Shown here: positions 1 to 8,203 of the stretch, piece by piece | Position numbering within the stretch: position 1 is the stretch's first letter | Layout: each line of letters starts with the position of its first letter | DNA from: Spirochaetia bacterium | Lineage (GTDB): Bacteria > Spirochaetota > Leptospiria > Turneriellales > JAOUOS01 | Assembly (NCBI GenBank): GCA_029880265.1 | Contig: JAOUOT010000021.1 | Location: 1 to 45,286 of the forward strand | Length of the DNA: 45,286 nt | Reading direction: 5' to 3' | The notes under the pieces: generated by a model | The model's database searches: none | Seen by the model: the letters and a program-made list of their open reading frames with translations, nothing else | What the model was told of the DNA's origin: nothing | Program-made: the position numbers and the translations under genes

Positions 1-1017
1 CTTCTGTGCCGCTATAGATACTACCGGAATCCCATGTGATTGATGGCGAGTTAGTAGACATTCTTAATGGCGTGTTATAAGTAGTATCGGTTGTATAAAC
101 GCAACCAATAATTGTGCCATTCATGGCGTTATAATATTCTGTTAAAGCGTTGCTGAATACCATAGCGTCACGCCAGTTAATTGTTGTTACAGGTTCCTGG
201 CTTGTTGTCTCATTGCCTGCTGTGCCGTCATGACCGGGTATCCCCATGTTCCCGAAAGTATATTGGGCTTCGCCTGTATGAGCGGGAGCGCCGTCGCCTA
301 CTGTTGCCCAAGTATAAACTTTATACCAGAGCTCATAAGTTACCTCTGTTTCTGCTATTAAATATCCATTTGCAACTGTTGCGGTCGGGGGTATATCTTG
401 AACGCTATCGACATCAATATCGCCGCTGTCGTCAACGCCCGTAGGGAAGGTTTTTGGCGGCACATAACGCATATTGAAAGTTAAACCGCCCACCGTTTCA
501 GATTTCTGAAAACCAGCCTCCATCTTACAATATGAGTCACAGGTATCCCCGTTTATTAAATTACCGTCATCGCATAGTTCGCCAGACTGTAAAACGCCAT
601 TACCGCATATAGCCGCTGCCGAGCTCCATGTGCCGTGGCCAACATTGACGCAGGCGTTTTCGGCCTGCGTTTCGCTGGTAAAAGACCGTTTGAATAATAT
701 GTACCCATTCCTAAATCGGCCCCTGTGCATGTGCCAATTATATTTTCATTGCTACAATTCGACTCTGCTGTGTATGCGCCATTTCTATTTTCGCAATCAG
801 TTTTTGCGTTTGTTCCCGTATAAGCGCTCATATCTAGGCAAATATCTATGTTTGAATCTGAGTTGGGATCAATTTCACATATAGGAACCAGAGTTTCGCT
901 GACATAATCAGGATTTTCAGGATCAAGCGGGTTTGTGTGTTCCATTTCGCCTATCTGGCACGACAGGGCCAATATCAAACCCGTAATCATAAGTAAGTTG
1001 ATTTTTTTGAATAGCAT
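1..1017 (-). CDS. Lipoprotein with Cys-rich repeat and FGE/SUMF1-like domain; frameshifted, truncated by left edge
   Basis: The start at 1017 follows a strong AGGAG ribosome site. The N-terminus is a lipoprotein signal with lipobox LALSC, so the product is probably exported and lipidated. The first frame runs to about position 690 (TYYSNG) and then degenerates. Shifting frame there restores an open frame to the window edge with a Cys-rich repeat (CGNGVLQSGELCDDGN, then NGDTCDSYC), as in Myxo_disulph_rpt/DUF4215 proteins. A formylglycine-generating-enzyme-like domain follows (FNMRYVPP, YLIAETEVTYELW, PVTTINWRDAMVFSNA). Spirochaetes carry many surface lipoproteins with this fold, mostly not known to be enzymes. 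The gene lies 24 bp downstream of the CsgG/TolB-like gene on the same strand, so the two are probably co-transcribed. One missing base near 680-692 explains the frame break, either as an assembly error or a real mutation. The lipoprotein and fold calls are firm; the function is unknown. Confidence 0.75.
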
Positions 1018-1041
1018 TTTGTTTCTCCTTTTTTGAATATG

Positions 1042-1995
1042 TTAAAATGGTTTGTGAATCTTAAAATTATAATATTCTTCGCTTATGTTTTTGCTTACAA
1101 ACTTTACGCTGTTTTGAAAACTGAATTTTTCTCTGTTATGAAATTGCATAGCAGAAGTATATCCTGCATAATTTTTGCCCGTTATAAAAATATCTGTCAA
1201 AGCCGTCGCGGCAACCGCTAAAAACGTATATGAAAGATACCCGCGTAAATTCATGGCGCTGTTGGCGGCGTCATAAGCCGATTCGACGGTATCTGCGCCG
1301 GCTGCATCGTACGCGTCTTTTTTAGAAGCATAGTTAAAATGCGACCAAAGATATGCCCCGCCCACTGCCGCGTATAGACCCATATAAATATAGCCCCGCT
1401 TCTCGTTGGCGTAAACATGCCCCCAGCCGGGTAGAATAAACGAGCGCCAAATCATGCCCATGTAAGTGGCAGGGCCAGTTGGCCCAGAAACTTCAAAGCT
1501 TTCGCCGCCGTCATAACCGTCGGTTATTTTATTGACCACTTCTTGAGCGGCGTCGGGAAATTTAGATTTATTATCAATTCGTACATCTACCGATTTTTCA
1601 TATTGCTGGCTTACAACATCAAGAATTTTGCCGTTTATGGCAAACTCGCCGAAAGCGCCCATGGCGGTGCCTACCAGCATTTTTTCGCACTCGAGAGCGT
1701 TGCCTAAATCGATAAGGCATTTTTCGGTATTGCACGAGCCCGGCCCAATGCCCTGTTTTTTAGACTCAATTTTCATCATGTTTTCAATTTGATCGTTGCT
1801 TATGACCTCAAAACGTCCGCTGCTTATCAAAGAACTTCTTACTCTTTCAGTTAAATATTTCGCTTCGCCCGCGGTAACTCCCTCGCCGTTTTCAAAAGGT
1901 AAAACCGCTATTCGCTTTTTGGTTTCTTGCGCGTTTAGTGAAAACGCGAACAAGAATGTGAAAATTAGAAATGTGATTTTTTTTGTTAATTTCAT
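1042..1995 (-). CDS. CsgG/TolB-like N-terminal domain with C-terminal membrane domain (DUF5683-like)
   Basis: A 317-residue protein with a signal peptide ending near LNAQ. Residues about 25-160 have the CsgG/TolB-N-like pattern: RIAVLPFENG, a helix of LTERVRSSLI type, FEVISNDQIENM, and KMLVGTAMGAFGEF. A Cys pair lies in the motif GSCNTEKCLIDLGNAL. Residues about 180-270 hold IWRSFILPGWGHVYANEKRG and two hydrophobic segments, as in DUF5683-type membrane domains. A larger paralogue at 43912 shares every one of these motifs, including the Cys pair. CsgG relatives act in outer-membrane secretion or envelope assembly, but nothing here proves pore formation. The gene starts the unit that continues into the FGE-fold lipoprotein. 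Upstream is GTGGGGGG, which may act as a ribosome site. Architecture is clear; function is inferred. Confidence 0.75.
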   Translation of the reverse strand: MKLTKKITFLIFTFLFAFSLNAQETKKRIAVLPFENGEGVTAGEAKYLTERVRSSLISSGRFEVISNDQIENMMKIESKKQGIGPGSCNTEKCLIDLGNALECEKMLVGTAMGAFGEFAINGKILDVVSQQYEKSVDVRIDNKSKFPDAAQEVVNKITDGYDGGESFEVSGPTGPATYMGMIWRSFILPGWGHVYANEKRGYIYMGLYAAVGGAYLWSHFNYASKKDAYDAAGADTVESAYDAANSAMNLRGYLSYTFLAVAATALTDIFITGKNYAGYTSAMQFHNREKFSFQNSVKFVSKNISEEYYNFKIHKPF

Positions 1996-2163
1996 GCCGA
2001 ACCCCCCACAAAAATTACTAGATAAGGCACTTTATTTTTTTTGCATGAGTAATGCAATAACTTTTTTATTAAAATCTAAGTACAATTGAATTGATGTTTA
2101 CGCCGCGTTTCATTATTGCGCCTTGTGAATTTATTAAGTTATGTAAAATATTTTTATATTATC

Positions 2164-3237
2164 ATGAACGAATATACCAATTTAATGTTAAAAGAATTTT
2201 CATTTCATCTGCCTGAAGACTTGATTGCGAAGCATCCGGTTTATCCGGCCGATGCCTGCCGCCTGATGCGGTTAAATAAAGAAGAAAAATCAATTTCAAA
2301 TAATATTTTTTATGAGCTAGCCGACTTATTAAAACCAGGCGATTTGCTTATCGCCAATGATACGGGGGTAGAGGCCAGAAGAATATTTTTAAGAAGAGAT
2401 AATGACGGCAAAAGAGAAGAGGGCGCCAGAATTGAAGCGGTCTTTCTTGAAAAAGTATCTCATGAAGAAAACGAAAATCGATGGAAGGTATTAATTAAAA
2501 AAAGAAAACGATTAAAAAACGGCGAAATTCTGCAAGCCGAAAAGAATCATAACGTGAAATTTGAAGTGATTAAAGATACAGACGAAAAACTTTATTTAAA
2601 AGAGCCCTTTGAGATGAAGTCAAATGATTTTGATAAGCTAGGGCAAATGCCTATACCTCCGTATATGAGACGCGAAGAAGACGAGAACGATAAAAGAGAT
2701 TATCAGAATTATTTTAAGAAAAACTACGGTTCGGCCGCCGCGCCAACGGCCGCTCTTCATTTCACCGATAATCTCGTAAAAAATCTTAATAAAAAACAAA
2801 TTCAAATCGATTATCTAACGCTTCATATAGGTTACGGAACCTTCGCGCCCTTAAAGCAAGAAAACTTTCAAACCGGTTCGCTTCATGAAGAATATTATCA
2901 TATACCTGAAACTCTCGCCAAGAAGTTGGCAGCTAAACAATACAATAGAATAATAGCCGTCGGCACGACAACCTTACGGGCCCTTGAACATGCGCATAAA
3001 ATAACCGAAGGCAGATATGACGATAATTTGACTGGCCAAACGAACATCTTTATACATCCGCCCGAGAAAATAAAATCTGTCGACGGATTGATCACAAACT
3101 TTCATCTTCCTTCGTCAAGCTTATTGCTTCTTACGGCATGCATAGCCGAACCCGATTTTTTAATGAAAGCGTACGATAAGGCGATAAAAGAAAATTACAG
3201 GTTTTATTCATACGGCGACGCCATGTTAATATTATAA
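2164..3237 (+). CDS. queA: S-adenosylmethionine:tRNA ribosyltransferase-isomerase QueA
   Basis: QueA transfers and isomerises the ribosyl moiety of SAM onto 7-aminomethyl-7-deazaguanine in tRNA, giving epoxyqueuosine at the wobble position. Family signatures run in order: FHLPEDLIAKHPVYPADACRL near the start, ANDTGVEARR, GQMPIPPYMRR, YGSAAAPTAALHF, THIGYGTF-type (LHIGYGTFAPL), VGTTTLRALE, and the C-terminal ITNFHLPSSSLLLLTACIA. From the ATG at 2164 the protein is 357 residues, normal for the family. The frame is open back to 2116, and ATG 2185 is also possible because family members usually begin close to the FHLPEDLIA motif. No Shine-Dalgarno sequence is visible. There is an acidic, lysine-rich insertion around residues 65-140. 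No other queuosine gene is in the window. Confidence 0.95.
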   Translation: MNEYTNLMLKEFSFHLPEDLIAKHPVYPADACRLMRLNKEEKSISNNIFYELADLLKPGDLLIANDTGVEARRIFLRRDNDGKREEGARIEAVFLEKVSHEENENRWKVLIKKRKRLKNGEILQAEKNHNVKFEVIKDTDEKLYLKEPFEMKSNDFDKLGQMPIPPYMRREEDENDKRDYQNYFKKNYGSAAAPTAALHFTDNLVKNLNKKQIQIDYLTLHIGYGTFAPLKQENFQTGSLHEEYYHIPETLAKKLAAKQYNRIIAVGTTTLRALEHAHKITEGRYDDNLTGQTNIFIHPPEKIKSVDGLITNFHLPSSSLLLLTACIAEPDFLMKAYDKAIKENYRFYSYGDAMLIL

Positions 3238-3391
3238 CGCGCATTAAAATATCCGTATGTGACATAAGGTACATTATGGGAAGTCGTAAATTATATTTTA
3301 ATATACAGAAAGATGCTTTAGATGTTATTTTATGAGATAATAAAACCGTAAGTTTCTTGACGGCCTATATTTGAATACCAACATATAATCA

Positions 3392-3967
3392 ATGGAATAT
3401 AAAAAACCATATGCACCGGTTACGCATTATACCACTGGCGAAAAATGGAAAAACGATCTGCGCAGATATGGATCGGTTTTTCTTGTCATCTTTATCTGGT
3501 TTTTTAGTTTTCAGTATATTGTCAGGCAGTATTTGTTTTATCCCATAGCGGTTAAAGATAACTATATGCAGCCCGCTCTTGAAAAAGGAAAAACATTGTT
3601 CTTGTTGTACCCTCACCTTTCAGAATTAAGGCGAGGCGATATTATACAGGCCAAAATAAAGAATACAAATGTTGAATTATTGTGCCGTATTGCCGCGATG
3701 CCCGGCGAGAATATTGAAATTAAAAATCAAAATATTTTTATCAATAATCAAAAATTAAAAGACGATTACGGTTTTTACGAAGATAAGAGAATTTATCCCA
3801 TAGAATTATCGTTAAAAGATAACATGAAAAAAACCACAGTCAGGGTTAAAGAATACTTTTGCCTGCACGATAATCGCGAACAATATACCGACAGCAGACA
3901 CTGGGGAGCCGTCAGCGAAGAAAATATAAAAGGTAAAGTATGGGCAGTCGGAATGCTGGGAATATAA
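3392..3967 (+). CDS. Signal peptidase I homologue lacking catalytic Ser and Lys (probable pseudoenzyme)
   Basis: The 191-residue protein has one transmembrane segment (about 27-45) followed by the peptidase S26 fold. The Ser box, normally SMxPTL, reads NYMQPALEKG, placing Tyr58 where the nucleophilic Ser should be. The Lys box, normally KRxxGxPGD, reads CRIAAMPGE, placing Cys98 at the general-base Lys. The later box is well kept (HDNREQYTDSRHWGAV, about 159-174), so this is clearly a family member, not a chance resemblance. The codons TAT and TGC are unambiguous in the sequence. The protein should not be a Ser/Lys-dyad peptidase; a structural, chaperone or substrate-binding role in the periplasm is inferred. 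The downstream radical SAM gene begins in a TAATG overlap with its stop, implying coupling. No Shine-Dalgarno is seen; TATAAT lies 2 bp before the ATG. Confidence 0.8.
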   Translation: MEYKKPYAPVTHYTTGEKWKNDLRRYGSVFLVIFIWFFSFQYIVRQYLFYPIAVKDNYMQPALEKGKTLFLLYPHLSELRRGDIIQAKIKNTNVELLCRIAAMPGENIEIKNQNIFINNQKLKDDYGFYEDKRIYPIELSLKDNMKKTTVRVKEYFCLHDNREQYTDSRHWGAVSEENIKGKVWAVGMLGI

Positions 3968-4848
3968 TGAAAAATGAGATTGTTTCTAAATATATACAAG
4001 AAATCATAAACAAAAATAACGATGCGTCAGAAATATGGAAAAAACAATTTCTTTATAACCCAAGCCAAGAACATGACTCTTATGAATTAGACCCGCTGAA
4101 TGAAGAAGACAAATCTGTCAGACCTCATCATAATATTATACACAAATATCCGAATAAGATATTGATATTAATAACGAATAAATGTCCCGTATTTTGCAGA
4201 TTTTGCACGCGTAAAAGAAACGCATTTGAAGAAAATGGAATTTCCGTTCCGTCTGCAGACGATATTAACGACTATCTTGATAAAAATAAAAATATACATG
4301 AATTAATAATTTCGGGCGGAGACCCTTTTACTGTCGATTCTGAAAAGTTGTATGAATTTATAAAAAAGGTGTTATCTCATTCAAATCAAATAAAATATCT
4401 AAGGTATCATACCAGATGCGCGACGACTTTGCCAAAGTTTTGTATTAATAAATATGATACGCTTGAGAAGTTAGTAGAAGTTTTTCCCATGGTTACACAC
4501 TCTGTTGTTTTTCATATAAATCATCATCTTGAAATAACAAAAGAAACAAACGAAATTTTTGAGAAATTATTGAGTTTTCAATACCGCCTATTTTCTCAAA
4601 CAGTATTATTAAAAGATATTAACAATTGCCCGAATATTTTAAAGCGCCTTTTTGAAATGCTTATAAAATTCAAGGTACAACCCTACTACCTTCATCAACT
4701 CGACCGCGCGAAAGGAAGCAAATACTTTGAAGTATCCCTTGAAGAAGGTCTAAAAATAATGGAGCAGCTAAAGCTGTTATTACCGTCTTATTTTTTACCG
4801 CGATATGTAAGAGATTCTTCGCGCGGCAAAAAGAATTTATTTTATTAG
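3967..4848 (+). CDS. epmB: EpmB/KamA-family radical SAM lysine 2,3-aminomutase
   Basis: Enzymes of this family use SAM, a 4Fe-4S cluster and PLP to move the alpha-amino group of lysine to the beta position; EpmB does so for EF-P modification. The cluster motif CPVFCRFC is at residues 73-80. SGGDP is present, as is the C-terminal YYLHQLD-AKGS-F segment characteristic of the family. At 293 residues it is shorter than classical lysine aminomutases (about 400) and nearer EpmB (about 340). The C-terminus ends SRGKKNLFY, so the PLP lysine would be one of these last Lys residues. I chose ATG 3967 because it overlaps the previous stop (TAATG) and gives a normal N-terminus. No EF-P or epmA gene is in the window, so EF-P as substrate is inferred. 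Confidence 0.8.
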   Translation: MKNEIVSKYIQEIINKNNDASEIWKKQFLYNPSQEHDSYELDPLNEEDKSVRPHHNIIHKYPNKILILITNKCPVFCRFCTRKRNAFEENGISVPSADDINDYLDKNKNIHELIISGGDPFTVDSEKLYEFIKKVLSHSNQIKYLRYHTRCATTLPKFCINKYDTLEKLVEVFPMVTHSVVFHINHHLEITKETNEIFEKLLSFQYRLFSQTVLLKDINNCPNILKRLFEMLIKFKVQPYYLHQLDRAKGSKYFEVSLEEGLKIMEQLKLLLPSYFLPRYVRDSSRGKKNLFY

Positions 4849-4863
4849 AAATAACTTTATTTG

Positions 4864-6609
4864 TTATTCAGTCTGAACCGGATATGCTAGTATTATCTTT
4901 TTATAATTTTCAGAATCTCTGAACCCTTCAAACGATTCGTCTTTCATTAAGAACAAGATTATATCAACTGTATTTTGGGGATTTTGTTCGATATAACGTA
5001 GAATCTCGTCGTTAATAGAAAACCATTGATTTAATTTAGAAAAACTTGTTAACAGTTTTTTTTCGATTTCAATGCCGCGATATTCAATTTTTTGCGCATA
5101 CTCAATTGTTTTATCGTAATCTTGAACATGAAAAGAAGATACGGCATACCATTCATTATATACGTCAAGCTCATCAGGCAGATAATAATTTGTTAATAAA
5201 GCGTATAATATATCATAGTATTTATGTTTATAAAGAAAAACAGCTACGTCTGTAAGATTGCCAGTTAACCATGCGGGCAAAAATATAAAAACTGATGGCA
5301 TTTTACCCGAATCAACGTTTATTTCATTATTTATATCATTGTTATTTTCTTTTATTTTTTCTTTAAGGAAAATTGCCTTATAAATATTGGCGGCAATATC
5401 TTTATTCTGCATATTCTTATTTTCAATATATTTATGTCTAAATAATTCCGCCATTTTGAATTTATAAAGTATCTTCTCTTTTGGTTCGGTAATAATTTTA
5501 TCCCAAAAAGCGACGGGTTTTGCACAGTTTTTATCGAGTTCTTTTGATATTTTTTTAATTAAGTATTTCTCATCTGACTTATCAGAAGCAAAGCAAAAAA
5601 TAATCTGCGGAAGATAAGATTTTTTTGCCGTTTTTTTATAAAAGTCGTTTTCGTAGGCTTTTAACGCGTATTCTGCGCTAATCTCGTTTTTACTCAATGC
5701 GTAAGAAACCTGCGCGATATTAATGTATAAGAAATAATCAAACCTGTTATTTTTATTTTTATTTTTTGCTTCGGCAGTATTTAACATATCAAATGCTTCT
5801 TCAAAATTACCGTTCTTTTTATTTAATACTCCAAGTTTATAATAGGCTTTTGCCGCCGGACGCATTTCGACTATTTTTTTATATGTTTCTTCAGCAGATT
5901 CAAATAAGTTTAACTTTTCATAGTAAAAACCTATTTTCCAATATAATCTGTGATATGTTTCGTCATATTTAACCGCCTGTTCATAACGATAAATTACGTC
6001 TTTTAACTTCTCTTGATTAATAATCCAAAATTGCGAGGCCGTATTATTTTGTTTTTCAGAAAATATTTCTTTTTCAATCGCCGCTCCTTCTACGGCATAA
6101 TCTCTCGCCATTCTTTTTTCGGGAGTTATTTTTGCTTCGGCTTCTTCTTTTAATTTTTCAATTTGCGGATGAATGATATCTTCTTCGTTAAAGATTTTTA
6201 TATATTCAAGTATTTTCACATAATTTTCAAATTTATGATAGTATAATATGAGCTTCCATAATGCGGCAGTTTTATATTCTTTGTCTAAGGGTTTTAAAAC
6301 CGCCAATGAAAAATACTGAATGCTTTCAGAATATTTTCTTCTGGCCTCTAATATGCTTCCGATAAAAAACTCCGGTTCGCCTCGAATTTCTCCTTCTTCT
6401 ATCGCTTTTTTTAACTCGATTAAAGCTTCATTATATTTTCCCGTGGCGTAAAATTCTTCGCCCTTTAAGGTATATTCGTTTTTTTCAAGATCTTCAAGAT
6501 TGATCTCTGGCTTTTTTTCTTCTTCATCTAACTCTTTTAACGTCTCAATTTGCGAAAAGATAAAAAAATTAAAAAACAAGAACAGTAAAACAAGTTTAAA
6601 TATTTTCAT
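4864..6609 (-). CDS. Exported TPR-repeat protein
   Basis: A 581-residue protein with an N-terminal signal peptide (MKIFKLVLLFLFFNFFIFS), so it is probably periplasmic. Several tetratricopeptide-like helical pairs are visible: about 50-75 (EEFYATGKYNEALIELKKAI), 80-110, 220-255 (YWKIGFYYEKLNLFESAEET) and 255-285 (AYYKLGVLNKKNGNFEEAFD). A Glu/Lys-rich linker follows the signal. TPR proteins are scaffolds; no enzymatic motif is seen. It is a single-gene unit, convergent with the radical SAM gene (15 bp between stops) and divergent from another TPR gene at 6781. I cannot name a specific function. Confidence 0.8.
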   Translation of the reverse strand: MKIFKLVLLFLFFNFFIFSQIETLKELDEEEKKPEINLEDLEKNEYTLKGEEFYATGKYNEALIELKKAIEEGEIRGEPEFFIGSILEARRKYSESIQYFSLAVLKPLDKEYKTAALWKLILYYHKFENYVKILEYIKIFNEEDIIHPQIEKLKEEAEAKITPEKRMARDYAVEGAAIEKEIFSEKQNNTASQFWIINQEKLKDVIYRYEQAVKYDETYHRLYWKIGFYYEKLNLFESAEETYKKIVEMRPAAKAYYKLGVLNKKNGNFEEAFDMLNTAEAKNKNKNNRFDYFLYINIAQVSYALSKNEISAEYALKAYENDFYKKTAKKSYLPQIIFCFASDKSDEKYLIKKISKELDKNCAKPVAFWDKIITEPKEKILYKFKMAELFRHKYIENKNMQNKDIAANIYKAIFLKEKIKENNNDINNEINVDSGKMPSVFIFLPAWLTGNLTDVAVFLYKHKYYDILYALLTNYYLPDELDVYNEWYAVSSFHVQDYDKTIEYAQKIEYRGIEIEKKLLTSFSKLNQWFSINDEILRYIEQNPQNTVDIILFLMKDESFEGFRDSENYKKIILAYPVQTE

Positions 6610-6780
6610 AATTGATTATTTTAATAACAGATAATTAAAGAACGCCAATAATACAGGCATAATAAAATTTATATCTAAAAGCTTTTATATTTTTATTCCT
6701 GACGATAAAATTCTATATTTAGATATAATGGGTCAACTATTTTTATGTTGTCATCCTGTTTTATTGTAATAATTTGGAAT

Positions 6781-7578
6781 ATGGCCGAAAAAGAAAAGCG
6801 AAAAAGATTTACCAGAAAGAAAACGGGAAAAAATAAAGATATTTCTTCAGAAATTCACGAAGTATCGTCTGATATTGTTGAAATTGAAAGAAATTTGATA
6901 GAAAATTTCATTTTTTATTTGCGCAAATGGATAAAAACAAACGTGCGCGTAGTTAGATATTTGCTGATTCTTGTTATTTCATCAGCGGTTTTGATGTTTT
7001 TAGGCGTCTTTTTATACAGCGCCGTTAAAGAAAAACATAGCAGAGAATTCTTTTCATTATTTAAAGAATATAAGAAAACGACTGAAATGCCTTTGGGGGC
7101 CGAAAAAAATAAGGCCTTTGAAAATATTGCCGAAAGTTCGCTTAAGCTTTGTCAAACGGGAATAAAAACCTCTTATTCAAATAATGCATGTCTTATATCT
7201 TCGTTATCTCATAAGAATATCGATAAAGTAAGCGAATCGATTAATTTATTAAAACAATATTCTGACAAGAATAATACAGAAGGCCTGATTGTTTATACAA
7301 ATATGATAATGGCGGCCATTTATTCTGAAAAATACGATATTGAAAAATCAATTGAACTTTTTCAAAATATATTGCCAAATCTAAAGACATACGAAAGCGA
7401 AGATATTGTATTGTATGACCTGGGGCGGATGTATTATTATAAAAACGATATCAATCAAGCCAAAGAAAATTTTCAAAAAATAATAAAAGATCATCCGCAA
7501 AGCGTAATGATAAAAAACGCTAAGGAATATTTAACGCTTATCGCGCTAAACGAATTTGAAAATAAAAAAGGAAGATGA
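6781..7578 (+). CDS. Single-pass membrane protein with TPR-like C-terminus
   Basis: The start at ATG 6781 is preferred over the in-frame ATG at 6745, because the upstream 12 residues are hydrophobic and unlike the basic stretch that follows (AEKEKRKRFTRKKTGK). The product is about 265 residues: a basic cytoplasmic N-terminus, one transmembrane helix (RYLLILVISSAVLMFLGVFL, about 55-78), then an all-helical region with TPR character near the C-terminus (YDLGRMYYYKNDINQAKENF). The layout resembles YfgM/BamD-like tether proteins, but this is only a resemblance. Its stop overlaps the hisG start by 4 bp (ATGA), so the two genes are translationally coupled. Confidence 0.75.
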   Translation: MAEKEKRKRFTRKKTGKNKDISSEIHEVSSDIVEIERNLIENFIFYLRKWIKTNVRVVRYLLILVISSAVLMFLGVFLYSAVKEKHSREFFSLFKEYKKTTEMPLGAEKNKAFENIAESSLKLCQTGIKTSYSNNACLISSLSHKNIDKVSESINLLKQYSDKNNTEGLIVYTNMIMAAIYSEKYDIEKSIELFQNILPNLKTYESEDIVLYDLGRMYYYKNDINQAKENFQKIIKDHPQSVMIKNAKEYLTLIALNEFENKKGR

Positions 7579-8177
7579 AAGATTTTATTACAATTGCTTT
7601 GCCAAAAGGCAGAATGAGCGAAGAAAGTTTATCACATTTTTATCAATGCGGTATTACAAAAATTAAAGAATTTAATCACGACAGAAAATTAATATTCGAC
7701 GATATAGAAAAAAAAATAAAATTTTTATTGGTACGGTCAAAAGACGTAGGAACATACATTGAACAAGGCGCCGCTGATATAGGCGTTATCGGGTTTGATT
7801 TGCTCAAAGAGCATGAATTTAACGTATACATTTCTACAAAACTTCCCTTTGGAAAATGCAGATTATCGGTTGCATGGCCCCAAAACCATGACGAGCCAAA
7901 CAAAAGACATATAAAAGTCGCCACAAAATATCCGAGAATTACGTCTAAATATTTTTATGAGCAGGGCATAAATATCGAGCTGATTAATCTTTACGGTTCT
8001 ATTGAAATTGCCCCGTTAACCGGAATTTCGCATGCGATAGTCGACTTAGTTTCAACGGGAGAGACTTTAAAGGCAAATAATCTTATTGAAAAGAATCGTA
8101 TTTTAAATAGCGAGGCAAGGCTAATTTTTTTTATGCCGCTTATGTTTTCAAAAGGAAGCAAATTACAGATATTTTAA
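7575..8177 (+). CDS. hisG: ATP phosphoribosyltransferase, short form HisG; C-terminus frameshifted at a T run
   Basis: HisG joins ATP and PRPP in the first step of histidine synthesis. Signatures: IALPKGRMSEESL at the N-terminus, VRSKDVGTYIEQGAADIGVIGFDLL, PRITSKYF, GSIEIAPLTGISHAIVDLVSTGETLKAN (the PRPP-binding region, about 145-165). It is the short form (about 200 residues), which needs the regulatory partner HisZ; none is in the window. The last 15 or so residues are odd: after ARLIFF the frame reads MPLMFSKGSKLQIF. One extra T in the 8-T run at 8125-8132 would instead give YAAYVFKRKQITDILNCLRN, a convincing HisG ending with a stop at 8192-8194, just before the next gene. So the true gene probably ends at 8194. 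Confidence 0.9.
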   Translation: MKDFITIALPKGRMSEESLSHFYQCGITKIKEFNHDRKLIFDDIEKKIKFLLVRSKDVGTYIEQGAADIGVIGFDLLKEHEFNVYISTKLPFGKCRLSVAWPQNHDEPNKRHIKVATKYPRITSKYFYEQGINIELINLYGSIEIAPLTGISHAIVDLVSTGETLKANNLIEKNRILNSEARLIFFMPLMFSKGSKLQIF

Positions 8178-8203
8178 ATTGTTTAAGAAACTAGTATAAT
8201 TTT

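Noticed and set aside
181..444. Plus-strand frame opposite the lipoprotein
   Set aside because: Antisense to the restored FGE-like domain; its Leu/Arg/Tyr-rich translation has no recognisable motif.
630..884. Plus-strand frame opposite the lipoprotein
   Set aside because: Antisense shadow of the Cys-rich lipoprotein region, with no plausible start or motif.
4849..4868. Small hairpin AATAAC/GTTATT between convergent genes
   Set aside because: Only 6 bp, all but one A/T pairs; too weak to call a terminator.
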